Under the pieces are notes generated by a model that was given only the letters and a program-made list of their open reading frames with translations, had not been told where the DNA came from and made no database searches. Shown piece by piece: positions 1 to 10,800 of a DNA stretch of 64,000 nucleotides. Origin of the DNA: Blattamonas nauphoetae. Taxonomy: Eukaryota > Preaxostyla > Oxymonadida. Each line of letters opens with the position of its first letter. Position 1 is the stretch's first letter. The translations under genes were made by a program, and so were the position numbers. The stretch is taken from positions 1-64,000 of the forward strand of contig JARBJD010000055.1 of the NCBI GenBank assembly GCA_033064195.1, read 5' to 3'.

Positions 1-1115
1 ACCTAGCCCAGTCACCATCTGCTGGACTCTTTCCAGCTTCTTTTATTCCCCTTTTTTCGCGTTTCGTCGATGCTTCATTTCAGCAACTCGTTCTTGCCAT
101 TTTCAATTTGTTTCCGATGTTCACTCTTCTTCGCTGCGTGCAGTGCTTGTTTCCTTTCTTCTTTAGACATCTTTCCTTTCAGTACTCGCAGATTTTCCTT
201 TGCTTTTTCTTTTCCGAAAGATCGTCGTTTGCTTCATATGAAAGTGAGAGGTGGACTTTTGCCTATCTTCAACAACTTCAAAGCATTAATGAACTGTCAT
301 TTCTCTTCAAACAAGTCGTGAAGAGCGAGGAGTGGGGAACGTGATTCGTGGATCCAAACTGAGCGCTTGTAAGATGATTGAGTGAGAGAGTCCAGAGTCA
401 GAAGAGTGATTTGTTCACCCATGCCAGACTGAAGAGGAGAGAGAGAAAGAGATGAGAATAGAGAAGTGTGAAAGGAGAGAGACCAGAAGAGAGAGGGAGA
501 TGAGAGAAGGATAAGAAAGCTGTAGAAGGAGGAGACAAACCTTGCAAGTTGTCAGGAGGACACTCTCATAAAGTTAGAGATCGAGTTGCGATTGTCTGAT
601 CCCGTGGACACCATCAAACGCCGGTCATTGAGGTCATCGTGATGGTCATGTAAGTCGTGGTGTAGGCGGTGTCAAGAGAGACAGGTTCTCGCAAAGAAGT
701 CTTTCAACTGTTTCGCCTTCATTCTTCACATCAATTCGCTTCGTCTAAGCCTGCTTTCCCGAATGTTAATGATGACATAACCAGAGTGTGACTGGCGTGT
801 CGAAGGAGATGTGAGCATTTCTTGAAGTAGCAGTTCTTGACGCGTATCTGTCTCCATTCATGTGGAACGTACTGCTCGCAGCAACATGTAACCTCCTCTC
901 TGAAGACGAGGCGATATGGATGTGGAAATCCTCGATAAGATCACTTTGGAATCTTTCAACACGAACAGCAGCTAATGAACCATCTGTAACCGCGCAATTC
1001 ACGATTTTTGCGGATCTTGAGGCGAGTGATCCCCCAAAGTTTGCCTGCGAGAGGGATGAGTGGTATCCCACGTGTTTGGATCCGTCGGGGCAGTATAATC
1101 CTGATTGAGGCAGCA

Positions 1116-1607
1116 TCATTTGATCACAGTGACATTCTCCATCTGTAATGTCGTTCCCGTCATTGGCGACGACATGACAGCAACAGTACCAGAGTGCTGG
1201 TGTGTGAGAGAGATCATGGGTTCTGAGGAAGGGTAGGAGGAGTGTTGAGCGTAGAGAGTGGAAATGAGGAGCCAATGAGGCGACGAGAAGAATGACGAGA
1301 GGGAGGGCAGATTGGCCAGCAGGTTAGGTTTGAAGATGGACAAGATTTCGATACACTTCTGTTGAGGAAGAGTCTGGAAAGGCGAGAAGCCAAGAATATG
1401 GATTGAGGACGAAAGAGAGGGACAAACATCGGCGAGGGTGAAGAAATGGAGGATTGCCATTTTGGCTGGATGTGACTCTTTCTGATCAGAGACGGATGGT
1501 GAGAGCACTCCCAAGTCAGTGCAAATTGAGTTTAATATCTTTGGGGTGGGAGAAGAAGCAATGAATATGAGAGATCTATGGGAATCACGATCAGTCTCTT
1601 TCACCAC
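1116..1607 (-). CDS. Possible small hypothetical protein or exon (163 aa)
   Basis: The minus-strand frame opens with ATG and runs 163 codons. It is Ser/Leu/Pro-rich with hydrophobic helices in the middle (for example residues near FFTLADVCPSLSSSIHILGF) and shows no motif I recognise. It overlaps a longer minus frame (766-1275) that contains a short Cys cluster (WYCCCH, CHCDQ) and that may be a neighbouring exon or a shadow. No homologous copy exists elsewhere in the window, so conservation cannot be used to support it. It could equally be a chance frame in low-complexity DNA. Confidence 0.25.
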   Translation of the reverse strand: MVKETDRDSHRSLIFIASSPTPKILNSICTDLGVLSPSVSDQKESHPAKMAILHFFTLADVCPSLSSSIHILGFSPFQTLPQQKCIEILSIFKPNLLANLPSLSSFFSSPHWLLISTLYAQHSSYPSSEPMISLTHQHSGTVAVMSSPMTGTTLQMENVTVIK

Positions 1608-2314
1608 TCTTCCTTCTTCATTTCTACCACCACAAAAATCACACTAACCTTCCTCTCAATTGAATACCAACATTTTTCTGTCCAATATGACAATCTGAAA
1701 GTTATCGGTTCCAACGATGGCTCTGGTATCCCAATCTCACTCAACTGCTCTAAAGACAACCTTTACATTTGTCAATAAGATAATCCTTTGCTGGATATGT
1801 TCTTGGTCTCACAAGCTGACTCGGAAGGATCGGATTCGACGGAGACCGATTAATCCGAATTATCCAGTCACAAATACCAATCCGACAACGACTCAATGAT
1901 CTTCTTTCGACTGGGCATGAACATACAATTTATCAAACATCTTTTCCGCCAACATCAAGACATCCATTCCATCCAGGTCACCACAACATGGATGCCCAAC
2001 ACCACCATAATTCTGACGTAAATTTCCGCCATAAACACAACAAAGTCGCAACGAAGGAACGTCCTGAAAGCAATATCAGTTCTTTTTCCCATTGATTCCA
2101 CTGCAGTGTCGTCTATTTGGCCTCGGTCACACAGATTCTCCCATCGACAAAGGGCATCCATTGTCTGCAGATTTATCATTTTTTCATGATTTCAATTCTT
2201 TCACATCTGTTCTATTCGTCACCCTTCAGCAAAGTCCAACGTCTCCGAGGTTGTAGAGACCAGACTTGCTGAGAACGACCGACCCCCCTCGTCCACAACC
2301 TGGACATGTGCGCA

Positions 2315-2394
2315 GCCCCAAAATGTGTCCACTCCCGAATTTGTGTAGCATAAATAATTAGCCTGAATTAAGCGGGAATGGCACATTTTGGGGC
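2315..2394. repeat. Inverted repeat / stem-loop of about 22 bp arms
   Basis: A perfect 13-nt inverted repeat (GCCCCAAAATGTG at 2315-2327 and its complement at 2382-2394) continues inward with mismatches through CCACTCCCG and CGGGAATGG. The loop is AT-rich. It lies about 185 bp before the minisatellite. It may be a terminator-like hairpin or the remains of a tiny inverted-repeat element. The function is unknown. Confidence 0.6.
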
Positions 2395-2580
2395 AGGTGG
2401 GCGACGGGGGAGGTAGCTTCAGTGTAGGGAAGGCTTTACAATCCCTTGAGGACAATTTTCGAGGCTAAAACTGGAATAAATGCGAAAAAAGACATAAGGA
2501 CAGGCAGAAAAGCAAAAATACAAACAAATACGTGCATAGAAGCTCACACAGAAAGAAACTTCGGCAGACAATCAACGCAG

Positions 2581-4683
2581 ATGGGGAAACAGCGGAGAAC
2601 ATCAACGCAGATGGGGAAACAGCGGAGAACATCAACGGAGATGGGGAAACAGCGGAGAACATCAACGGAGATGGGGAAACAGCAGGAAAAAACAACGCAG
2701 ATGGGGAAACAGCGAAGAACATCAGCGGAGATGGGGAAACAGAGGACAGCATCAACGCAGATGGGGAAACAGCAGGAGAACATCAACGGAGATGGGGAAA
2801 CAGCGGAGAACATCAACGGTGATGGGGAAACAGCGGAGAACATCAACGGAGATGGGGAAACAGCAGGAAAAACAACGCAGATGGGGAAACAGCGAAGAAC
2901 ATCAACGGAGATGGGGAAACAGCAGGAAAAACAACGCAGATGGGGAAACAGCGGAGAACATCAACGGAGATGGGGAAACAGCGGAGAACATCAACGGTGA
3001 TGGGGAAACAGCGGAGAACATCAACGGAGATGGGGAAACAGCAGGAAAAACAACGCAGATGGGGAAACAGCGAAGAACATCAACGGAGATGGGGAAACAG
3101 CGGAGAACATCAACGGAGATGGGGAAACAGCGGAGAACATCAACGGAGATGGGGAAACAGAGGACAACATCAACGCAGATGGGGAAACAGCAGGTAACTC
3201 AACGGAGATGGGGAAACAGCGGAGAACATCAGCGGAGATGGGGAAACAGCGGAGAACATCAACGGAGATGGGGAAACAGCGGAGAACATCAACGGTGATG
3301 GGGAAACAGCGGAGAACATCAACGGAGATGGGGAAACAGCAGGAAAAACAACGCAGATGGGGAAACAGCGGAGAACATCAACGGAGATGGGGAAACAGCG
3401 GAGAACATCAACGGAGATGGGGAAACAGCGGAGAACATCAACGGAGATGGGGAAACAGCGGAGAACATCAACGGTGATGGGGAAACAGCGAAGAACATCA
3501 GCGGAGATGGGGAAACAGCAGGAGAACATCAACGGAGATGGGGAAACAGAGGACAGCATCAACGCAGATGGGGAAACAGCAGGTAACTCAACGGAGATGG
3601 GGAAACAGCGGAGAACATCAACGGTGATGGGGAAACAGCGGAGAACATCAACGGAGATGGGGAAACAGCGGAGAACATCAACGGAGATGGGGAAACAGCA
3701 GGAAAAACAACGCAGATGGGGAAACAGCGGAGAACATCAACGGAGATGGGGAAACAGCGGAGAACATCAACGGAGATGGGGAAACAGCGAAGAACATCAG
3801 CGGAGATGGGGAAACAGCGGAGAACATCAACGGAGATGGGGAAACAGCAGGAAAAACAACGCAGATGGGGAAACAGCGGAGAACATCAACGGAGATGGGG
3901 AAACAGCGGAGAACATCAACGGAGATGGGGAAACAGCGGAGAACATCAACGGAGATGGGGAAACAGCGGAGAACATCAACGGAGATGGGGAAACAGCGGA
4001 GAACATCAACGGAGATGGGGAAACAGCGGAGAACATCAACGGAGATGGGGAAACAGAGGACAACATCAACGCAGATGGGGAAACAGCAGGTAACTCAACG
4101 GAGATGGGGAAACAGCAGGAGAACATCAACGGAGATGGGGAAACAGAGGACAGCATCAACGCAGATGGGGAAACAGCAGGAAAAAACAACGCAGATGGGG
4201 AAACAGCGGAGAACATCAACGGTGATGGGGAAACAGCAGGTAACTCAACGGAGATGGGGAAACAGCGGAGAACATCAACGGTGATGGGGAAACAGCGGAG
4301 AACATCAACGGAGATGGGGAAACAGCAGGAAAAACAACGCAGATGGGGAAACAGCGGAGAACATCAACGGAGATGGGGAAACAGAGGACAGCATCAACGC
4401 AGATGGGGAAACAGCAGGTAACTCAACGGAGATGGGGAAACAGCGGAGAACATCAACGGAGATGGGGAAACAGCGGAGAACATCAACGGAGATGGGGAAA
4501 CAGCGGAGAACATCAACGGAGATGGGGAAACAGCGAAGAACATCAACGGAGATGGGGAAACAGCGGAGAACATCAACGGAGATGGGGAAACAGCGAAGAA
4601 CATCAGCGGAGATGGGGAAACAGCGAAGAACATCAGCGGAGATGGGGAAACAGCAGGGAACTCAACGGAGATGGGGAAACAGA
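2581..4683. repeat. Minisatellite array, 29-30 bp unit, about 70 copies
   Basis: The unit begins ATGGGGAAACAGC and ends with one of a few variants: GGAGAACATCAACGGAG (30 bp), AGGAAAAACAACGCAG (29 bp), AGGTAACTCAACGGAG (29 bp), or a 30-bp form with AGAGGACAGCATCAACGCAG. The variants recur in blocks, which suggests higher-order repeats grown by unequal exchange. Because most units are a multiple of three and contain no stop, the array is open in several frames on both strands. Reading frames called MGKQRRTSTE, RRWGNSGEHQ or NGDGETAENI are the same DNA read in three registers, and each 29-bp unit shifts the register. I therefore treat it as a repeat and not as a gene. Confidence 0.95.
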
Positions 4684-4869
4684 ATCCAAAAAGTGCACTG
4701 ATGCGCAAGCTGACTCCAAAACGTTCAATGAAGCGCAAACAGAATGCACACGCCATCCTTTCGTCAATCTCGTCTCATTTGCGACAATACTTGATTCAGT
4801 CCATTCAAATGTCGTGAAAAACTGAATTAACTGATGATATGAAGAACGGAATCAAAAACAATTTCTGAA

Positions 4870-7738
4870 TTACGTCTCACTCTCATCCTCCTGCATTGCC
4901 AGCGCCTCTTTCACATCCTGAATGTGCTCAACCAAACCTGACTTTCGTCTGCCTTTCATCGAGAAGACTTGGTATTGTGCCTGTGGAGGTTCATCATTTT
5001 GCCGAAGCTTCTTCTTCATATCCCGCTTCTCCGCAAACCACCGAATCTTACAGTTCTCCGGTGTCCTCTCTCCTCCTCGGTCTGCGATCAATCTAGAGAT
5101 CTCCTCCCAGCTCATGTTAGCGGCGCGCCCATCCGCCAGAGCTCTCAACTCCCATTCCAACCAGTACTTCCTCTGGCGGATGGGCTTTGGTGGAGGACTC
5201 TGAACCACCACACGTTCCTCCTGGTTAGCTTGATTCGGCTGTTTCGCAAGGTCATCCCGAACTCCTCTAAGAAAGAGTTGAGCCATTGTAGTTGGAGTCT
5301 GGCCGGATGAGAGACAATCCTGGATATGGCGTTCACAATTTGCTGTCGAGAGGGATTCGTCCTTGCAGAAGAGTCTCGTCGCTTTGGCTCGAAGTGCATG
5401 GAACTTGGCTGACCCTCTTGTCAACATGGCGCACGACATTCCGAGAACTGTCGTCACTTGTTCTTTAAATGCAGACAGCTGTTCTCCTCCAGTCCATGGA
5501 ATGGGCTTGAGTTTTGTGTTGTGGAAGATTTCTGTTGTTGTGAGGACAGGTTCCATCACGTTGGTGGCGTGGAGTTCTGAGTTGGGCATTACAAGTCGGT
5601 TGGCAACGTGGACGCCAATAGTCGCTGACTTCACATATCTCATTTGAACAGAGGAGTACGGCACCCAGCGTGCCACAATTGCTGTTTGTTCTAGTACTCT
5701 TGTTCGGGTGGAATCATCATTACCAGCCTTGATCAATGCCGAGGAAAGAAAACCACTTCGAAGACTGTGAAACCCAAAGTATTGTCGATTGAAACCGGCT
5801 TGGAATGCCCGGTTTTGTAAGCGGACAGTCATAGCATCTGGTCCAATTGGCCAGATCCTCTCTCCCAGATTCCAATGCTGTTCCCATTCATCTCTGCTTG
5901 TAAGTGACAGCCCGAAACGTTGAACCAAGTGTTGTTGGAGCCAGTAAACAACATTCAAGTTGCTATATGCAAATATGTCACCCTCCACAGTAACAACAGA
6001 ATCCTGAACGTGATAACCTTTCATCTTTCGCAGACGAATAGTAATCAGAAGTACTGATGAGTCCTTTAGACAGACGATTCTCTCGATGTCTTTCAATTCG
6101 ATTGCTGCACATGTCGAGGCACGCGCGCCTGTCGAAAGAGAAAACAGGAAGAGGCTGGCTTCAAAGGTCTTTTCTGGGATGCAGTCAGGGATATGGACAA
6201 TGATTGTGTGGAGATCCGAAGCAATGAGAGGAGGTTTCCCAATGGATACGTCTGGAGTCAGTTTTGTTTTTTTGACGAGGTTGACGGAGTCAGAGATGGC
6301 AGAATGGATTGCTTGTGGAGTTGGTCCACCTCGATGCAGTGAATCAAGAACACCAAGCGCACATCGAACTGTCGAGTCTAGTGAGGCAACAGACACCAAA
6401 TCATTGATCCCCAGAACGTATATGAACTGCTTCACCACATTACATTCAAGGGGAAGCACAGATTCGAGTTCCATCGCGTCTGCAAAGTCTTTTAAGAGAC
6501 GGTAGACCCAGCGATGGTTCTCCTGGGTCTCAAGACTATATGGGAGAGTGTGAGCTTGGGGGTTTGCCAGATCTTCCGAAGAAACAGTCCGCAAGAAAGT
6601 GTGAAGGTGTGTTGGCCCTTGGTTCTGATTGAAAGGTCTTGAAAGTGATGGATTGTCTGACTGTTCCGGAACTGGTGGGGTGAACCTTGAAATGATTCGT
6701 CTGTGATTGTTGTAGATCTTCAGCCATTCAGCCTCTCGATCGAGACTTTGTTGTGACGTTTCATTCACAGATGACAGGTTCGACCATTGATTAATCAACG
6801 CTTCTTCAAGTGATGTCGCTTTCTGTATTTCTGTCGCTTCGTCGGTGATGTCATCAAGCTGGGCAGTGATTGAGGCAACCTTTGGTTTTGTCTTTTTTAT
6901 CAGGCTCTGTCGTTTCGGTGCTTCTGGTTCCGTCCAACTGTCATCGCTGTCATCTGACGTTTGTGCTGAATGCGGTCTTTTCACCTTTTCGATGACTTCC
7001 TCTTGAATGTCCGACTCAGTTGAATCATCGGTTGTCTCTTGGCGGGTTCTCCTCTTCTTCTTCATCTGTTTCTTTCTTGATTCTTCCTGCTTGTCGTTCC
7101 TCTTCTTGACAGTCTTGTGTTCTTCCTCTTTTGTCTCCTTTTCAGGAATCCCCTCCACAAAGGCGAGATATCTGGCAATTTCATCTTCAGAAAATGTAAC
7201 AGGACGACCCGCTCTCCAGGACTCAATTTTACTGAGAGCACAAACAAAAGGTGATGCTTGAACATCCTTGTTCAATAATGAGGAAGGTTGGGTTTTCTCT
7301 TCACTCATCGTTGTAGATTCTTCTATGGAATACGTGATCTCGCCTGGATTCACTGCTCCGCTCATCTGGTTGCGGAGCATCTTCTCGACCTTATCCTCAG
7401 TCTTGACTCGTTGGGGCGTTTGTCGCGTTGGAGTTGATAGGGCAAACAGCATGCGGGACTGTTGGGACTTAGGAGTAGACGGAGGAGGAACGATAGATTC
7501 TTCTTCCTCTTCTGCAATGGCCTGAGCTCGACGAGCGGCAACATCTATGTATTCAATTTGAAAATGTGGGGTCAGCCAACAGATACATGATCAAAACACC
7601 AAAAAGCATACCATGAAATCTGAACTGTTTCATTCTACGTCGACGTTTTTTTGAGAGGATGATTGCAGTAGATGAGACAGACTGTGAGGGAAATGAAGTC
7701 ACGCCTTTCTTTTTCCTTAACTTGATAGTGCATTTCAC
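4870..7738 (-). CDS. Crypton-like tyrosine recombinase with Myb/SANT domain, two exons
   Basis: The main exon (4870-7544) encodes, counting from the ATG at 7452, 860 residues. Residues 1-240 are charged and low in structure, with Lys/Glu-rich runs. Residues 310-620 match a tyrosine recombinase catalytic core: Arg444 in TGARAST, Lys476/478 in the LRKMKGY hairpin, His562 and Arg565 in HSLR, Trp596 and nucleophile Tyr606 in ARWVPYSSVQMRY. Residues about 762-812 form a Myb/SANT-type helix-turn-helix (WLEWEL, SWEEISRLI, NCKIRW). The frame stays open upstream of 7452, and a 67-nt GT-AG intron (7545-7611) joins it in frame to a basic upstream exon (7612-7738 or a little more), so the true start is unclear. 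Known Cryptons are DNA transposons with such enzymes and no inverted ends. No element ends are visible here, so it may be a mobile copy or a domesticated gene. No stop interrupts it. Confidence 0.8.
7545..7611 (-). other. Intron of the recombinase gene
   Basis: On the minus strand the donor is GTATGC and the acceptor is ACATAG. Removing the 67 nt fuses the codons for RFH to DVAARRAQAIAEEEEES with the frame kept open on both sides, while the unspliced frame meets a stop. This is inferred from sequence alone. Confidence 0.65.
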
Positions 7739-7893
7739 GCCTTTCTTTCTGGTTGATGAAATTTGAAAGAATTGGGGAAACGGTTGGAATAAAGATATGG
7801 GTGGATCAAACAGACTTTTCTAAAAAGAAACTGCAATAAGAGAAAATCTGTCATGAAGGTTGATACAATTGATCTCACAACAATGTCAAGTTT

Positions 7894-10800
7894 TCAGCGC
7901 ACAACTGGAAGATGAAGGTGCGAGCGACCGAGTGCTGATCTAACCCTAACCCACAAGACGAGGCCAAGCCTAAAAACTGCCGCCTTGCGAACATCAAACA
8001 ACTCCCCTGCTTCCATCTTCTCTTTGTCTTCCTGCTCCGGCGCGTTCCAACGACGATCTTCCTCGCTTTCCTTCGTCGTGTTCCCAACCATCGTCTGCCC
8101 CTCCGACTTCTTCATCATCAACTTTCCACTTTCGTCAAACAGAATCCAGTGCGGCGACAGCCGAGTCACAAGTTCAACATACGCCTCGTCTCGCAGCACC
8201 TTCTCCAGCCCTGCCACCAGCTGCCGACGAATCAGCGCTTTGTTCAGATCCAACCGACGAGTCACGTGCAGTGCTCTGTAGAGCGTGTCTGCGCGGTTCA
8301 CTGCCACTTCCGAGTTGTCGCCCTCGCATCGGATCGCCATCACGTGCTCTGCCACAACCGTCCGCGTCGTCCCTTCCGTCACCGAGTTCATTGAGTGGCT
8401 CTTCGCGTGAGAGACCGCAAGCATCGACTGGTTCTGATGCGCTTCCTCGACCGATCCGTGCACCACATTGTTCGCTGTCGTTTGGTTGTCCAGAACGTCG
8501 AACTTCACTTCTTCCTCAAAATTTGCTGTGTCGTCCAGCTCCTTCGCTGGCACACCCTCCTTCTTCTGCTTTCGACGACGAAGAACCACTGCCATCACAA
8601 TCAGAAGAATCACTGCCAGAAGCACAGTACACACAATCGGAATCACAAGCGACAGTGTTCGACCTGCCTGCGACTTTTTGTCATCCCCACTTCGCGTCAG
8701 AGAGAACGAGTCTGTGCGCTGCTCCAATCCATACACCAAACGGCAGCGGATGTCGTGCTTCTTGTTCAGATCCGCAATCGTCGCTTGTGGAAGAGTGAAC
8801 TCCATTGACGTTTCATTCCACGTGCTGCTTTCGTCCAGTTCGACAATCAGTTCAAACGACTCGCCTTCCACGAACGATGTCTTGTTCACTGCCACGTGCT
8901 CGAAAATCTCAACGCGAAGTCCACACGGCACCAGCATCTCTCCCTTCACGGACACATCATACTCCTTCCGACTCTTGTTCAACACACTCTTCGACCCAGC
9001 CGAGTCCAGTGTTGGGATGAACAGAGGAGCAGCAACAACTTGCGTTTCCTTCTCCACACTGCAATTCTTCGCTGAGATCCAGTGATTGGGATTTGACGCG
9101 TCTCCGTCTCCACTTGGGCTCACAACCATCACTGAACCATCTTCACATTGGATGTTTCGTCGGATCGAAGGGAATGAGGTGTTGGGAGGAGTGTTGGAGG
9201 AGAATGTGCAGGATGTGAGAGTGAGTGTTCCTTCTCGAACTGTGATGGCTCCTTGTGACAGACACGTCATATCGGTGTAGTACAGGTGAGTCGAGCAGTT
9301 CTGCAAATCGAGAACGCTGACTTCCCAATCACAAAGGGTCGACGATTCATCATTCACAGAGACATGCGAGAGAGGACCTGAGAATGAGCAGAGGCGCAAT
9401 GTGAGGTCGTCGCTGTCTTTGGCATCGATGAGATGAGACGCAGTGCAATTCTGAGCGTGAACTTCCACGAGTGAAGCAGAAGCAAACGAAGAGAAGACGA
9501 AGGGAGTGTCTGTGAAGACGTGGTTGGTGAGTTTGATGGAAGAGAGATCGATCGACGAACCAGAAAGATCGAACAGCCTTCCATCAACAGGTGCGGATGT
9601 CGTCAGAGAAACATGGGTCACATTCACACTTCCATCAGTCATTCGGACGATCGTCTGGTTTTTGGAGATTGGGGAGTTCAACGTCAAATACGACACGTGC
9701 ACTTCACCAGACGCAATGTGGATCACTTCGGTGTTTGTGCTCATCCCAGCATTCATCGTCAGACGCACCAATTCCGCCTGTCCACCCGAAATTCTGACAA
9801 GTTGGGCATTCGACGGTGTGGTCGATGTGATCACAACCATGTTCAATTTCAGCAGATCCGAAGACGAGATGAACACAGCCAGAGGATTGTGTGTGGCGGG
9901 GAGCGAGACAATGAGGAATTCAGCGGTGAGGGTGTTGTGGTGGGAAGACGAGAGAGATCCTTCCGAATCAACATGAAGAGTTGCGTTTTCTTTCTCTCCA
10001 CGAATGTGCAGTGGTCTTGCTAAAGCCAACGAAACGTTCAGGTCGGCGTCTCCCCTCACTTCCATCACTTCCGTGTTCTGCACAACCATCCGCTCCAACG
10101 ACTTCTCTATCGATCTGCACCACACACTGTTGTATCCACATCTGTCCATCTCCAACCCTCCTCGCTCCACTCCAATCGGTCCTTCTTGCGGAAGAAGGTA
10201 GAACAGAAGCGACGCTGGCAGTTCGAACTGTTCGTCCACACTCCACAGGAAGTGCAGACTCAAACTAGAATTGAAGGAATTCGTGAATGCTTCATCGTTC
10301 TCCGAGATCAGTTTCGAAAGGTCGTTCCCAACAATCTCCACAAATCGTGTCGCTGCATCTGCACTCTCTCCAAACTTCATGTTCTTCATGTTGAACGAGG
10401 TCAGCTCTGATTGTGTCTGGATTGAATGGCAGGAGAGGAGGACGGCGACAGAGTCTGCGGTCGATGGCATGGACGAGAATGTCAAGTCGGGAAGAGAGAG
10501 ACCCATCCCGCCCTTCAGCGTCGTCGCCAGCACACTTCCTCGTCCAGACTGGCGAGACACCGACGACACACAACACGACTCAAGTGAGAGCGATCCATCT
10601 GAGTGAGTGATCAGAGGATCAGAAGCAAGGACGAACGAAGAGAACGAACAGGAAGAGAGCTTCAGAGTGTCAGATGTGAGTGAGAAGAGAGAGGTGTCTC
10701 TGACTGAGGTGTCTTCATTGGAGGAGGACGAAGAGATGAACGGCACAAACGAAAGGCGAAGGAAGGACACAACACAAGAGACAACCACAAACGAGCTTTC

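Larger units (their letters stand above)
1..2440. other. Left flank with no confident gene
   Basis: This stretch is pyrimidine- or purine-rich in long runs and shows only short open frames on both strands. The best of them (1116-1607, minus) is listed separately. A second minus frame of 169 codons (766-1275) overlaps it and could be the next exon of the same gene, but I cannot place a splice junction. No RNA gene or element end is recognisable. Confidence 0.5.

Noticed and set aside
2581-4683. CRISPR array
   Set aside because: The units are directly adjacent and there are no unique spacers; the host also appears eukaryotic.
2446-4825. Several open frames of up to 354 codons in the minisatellite, on both strands
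   Set aside because: They are the same 30-bp unit in different registers; openness follows from unit length and composition, and 29-bp units shift the frame.
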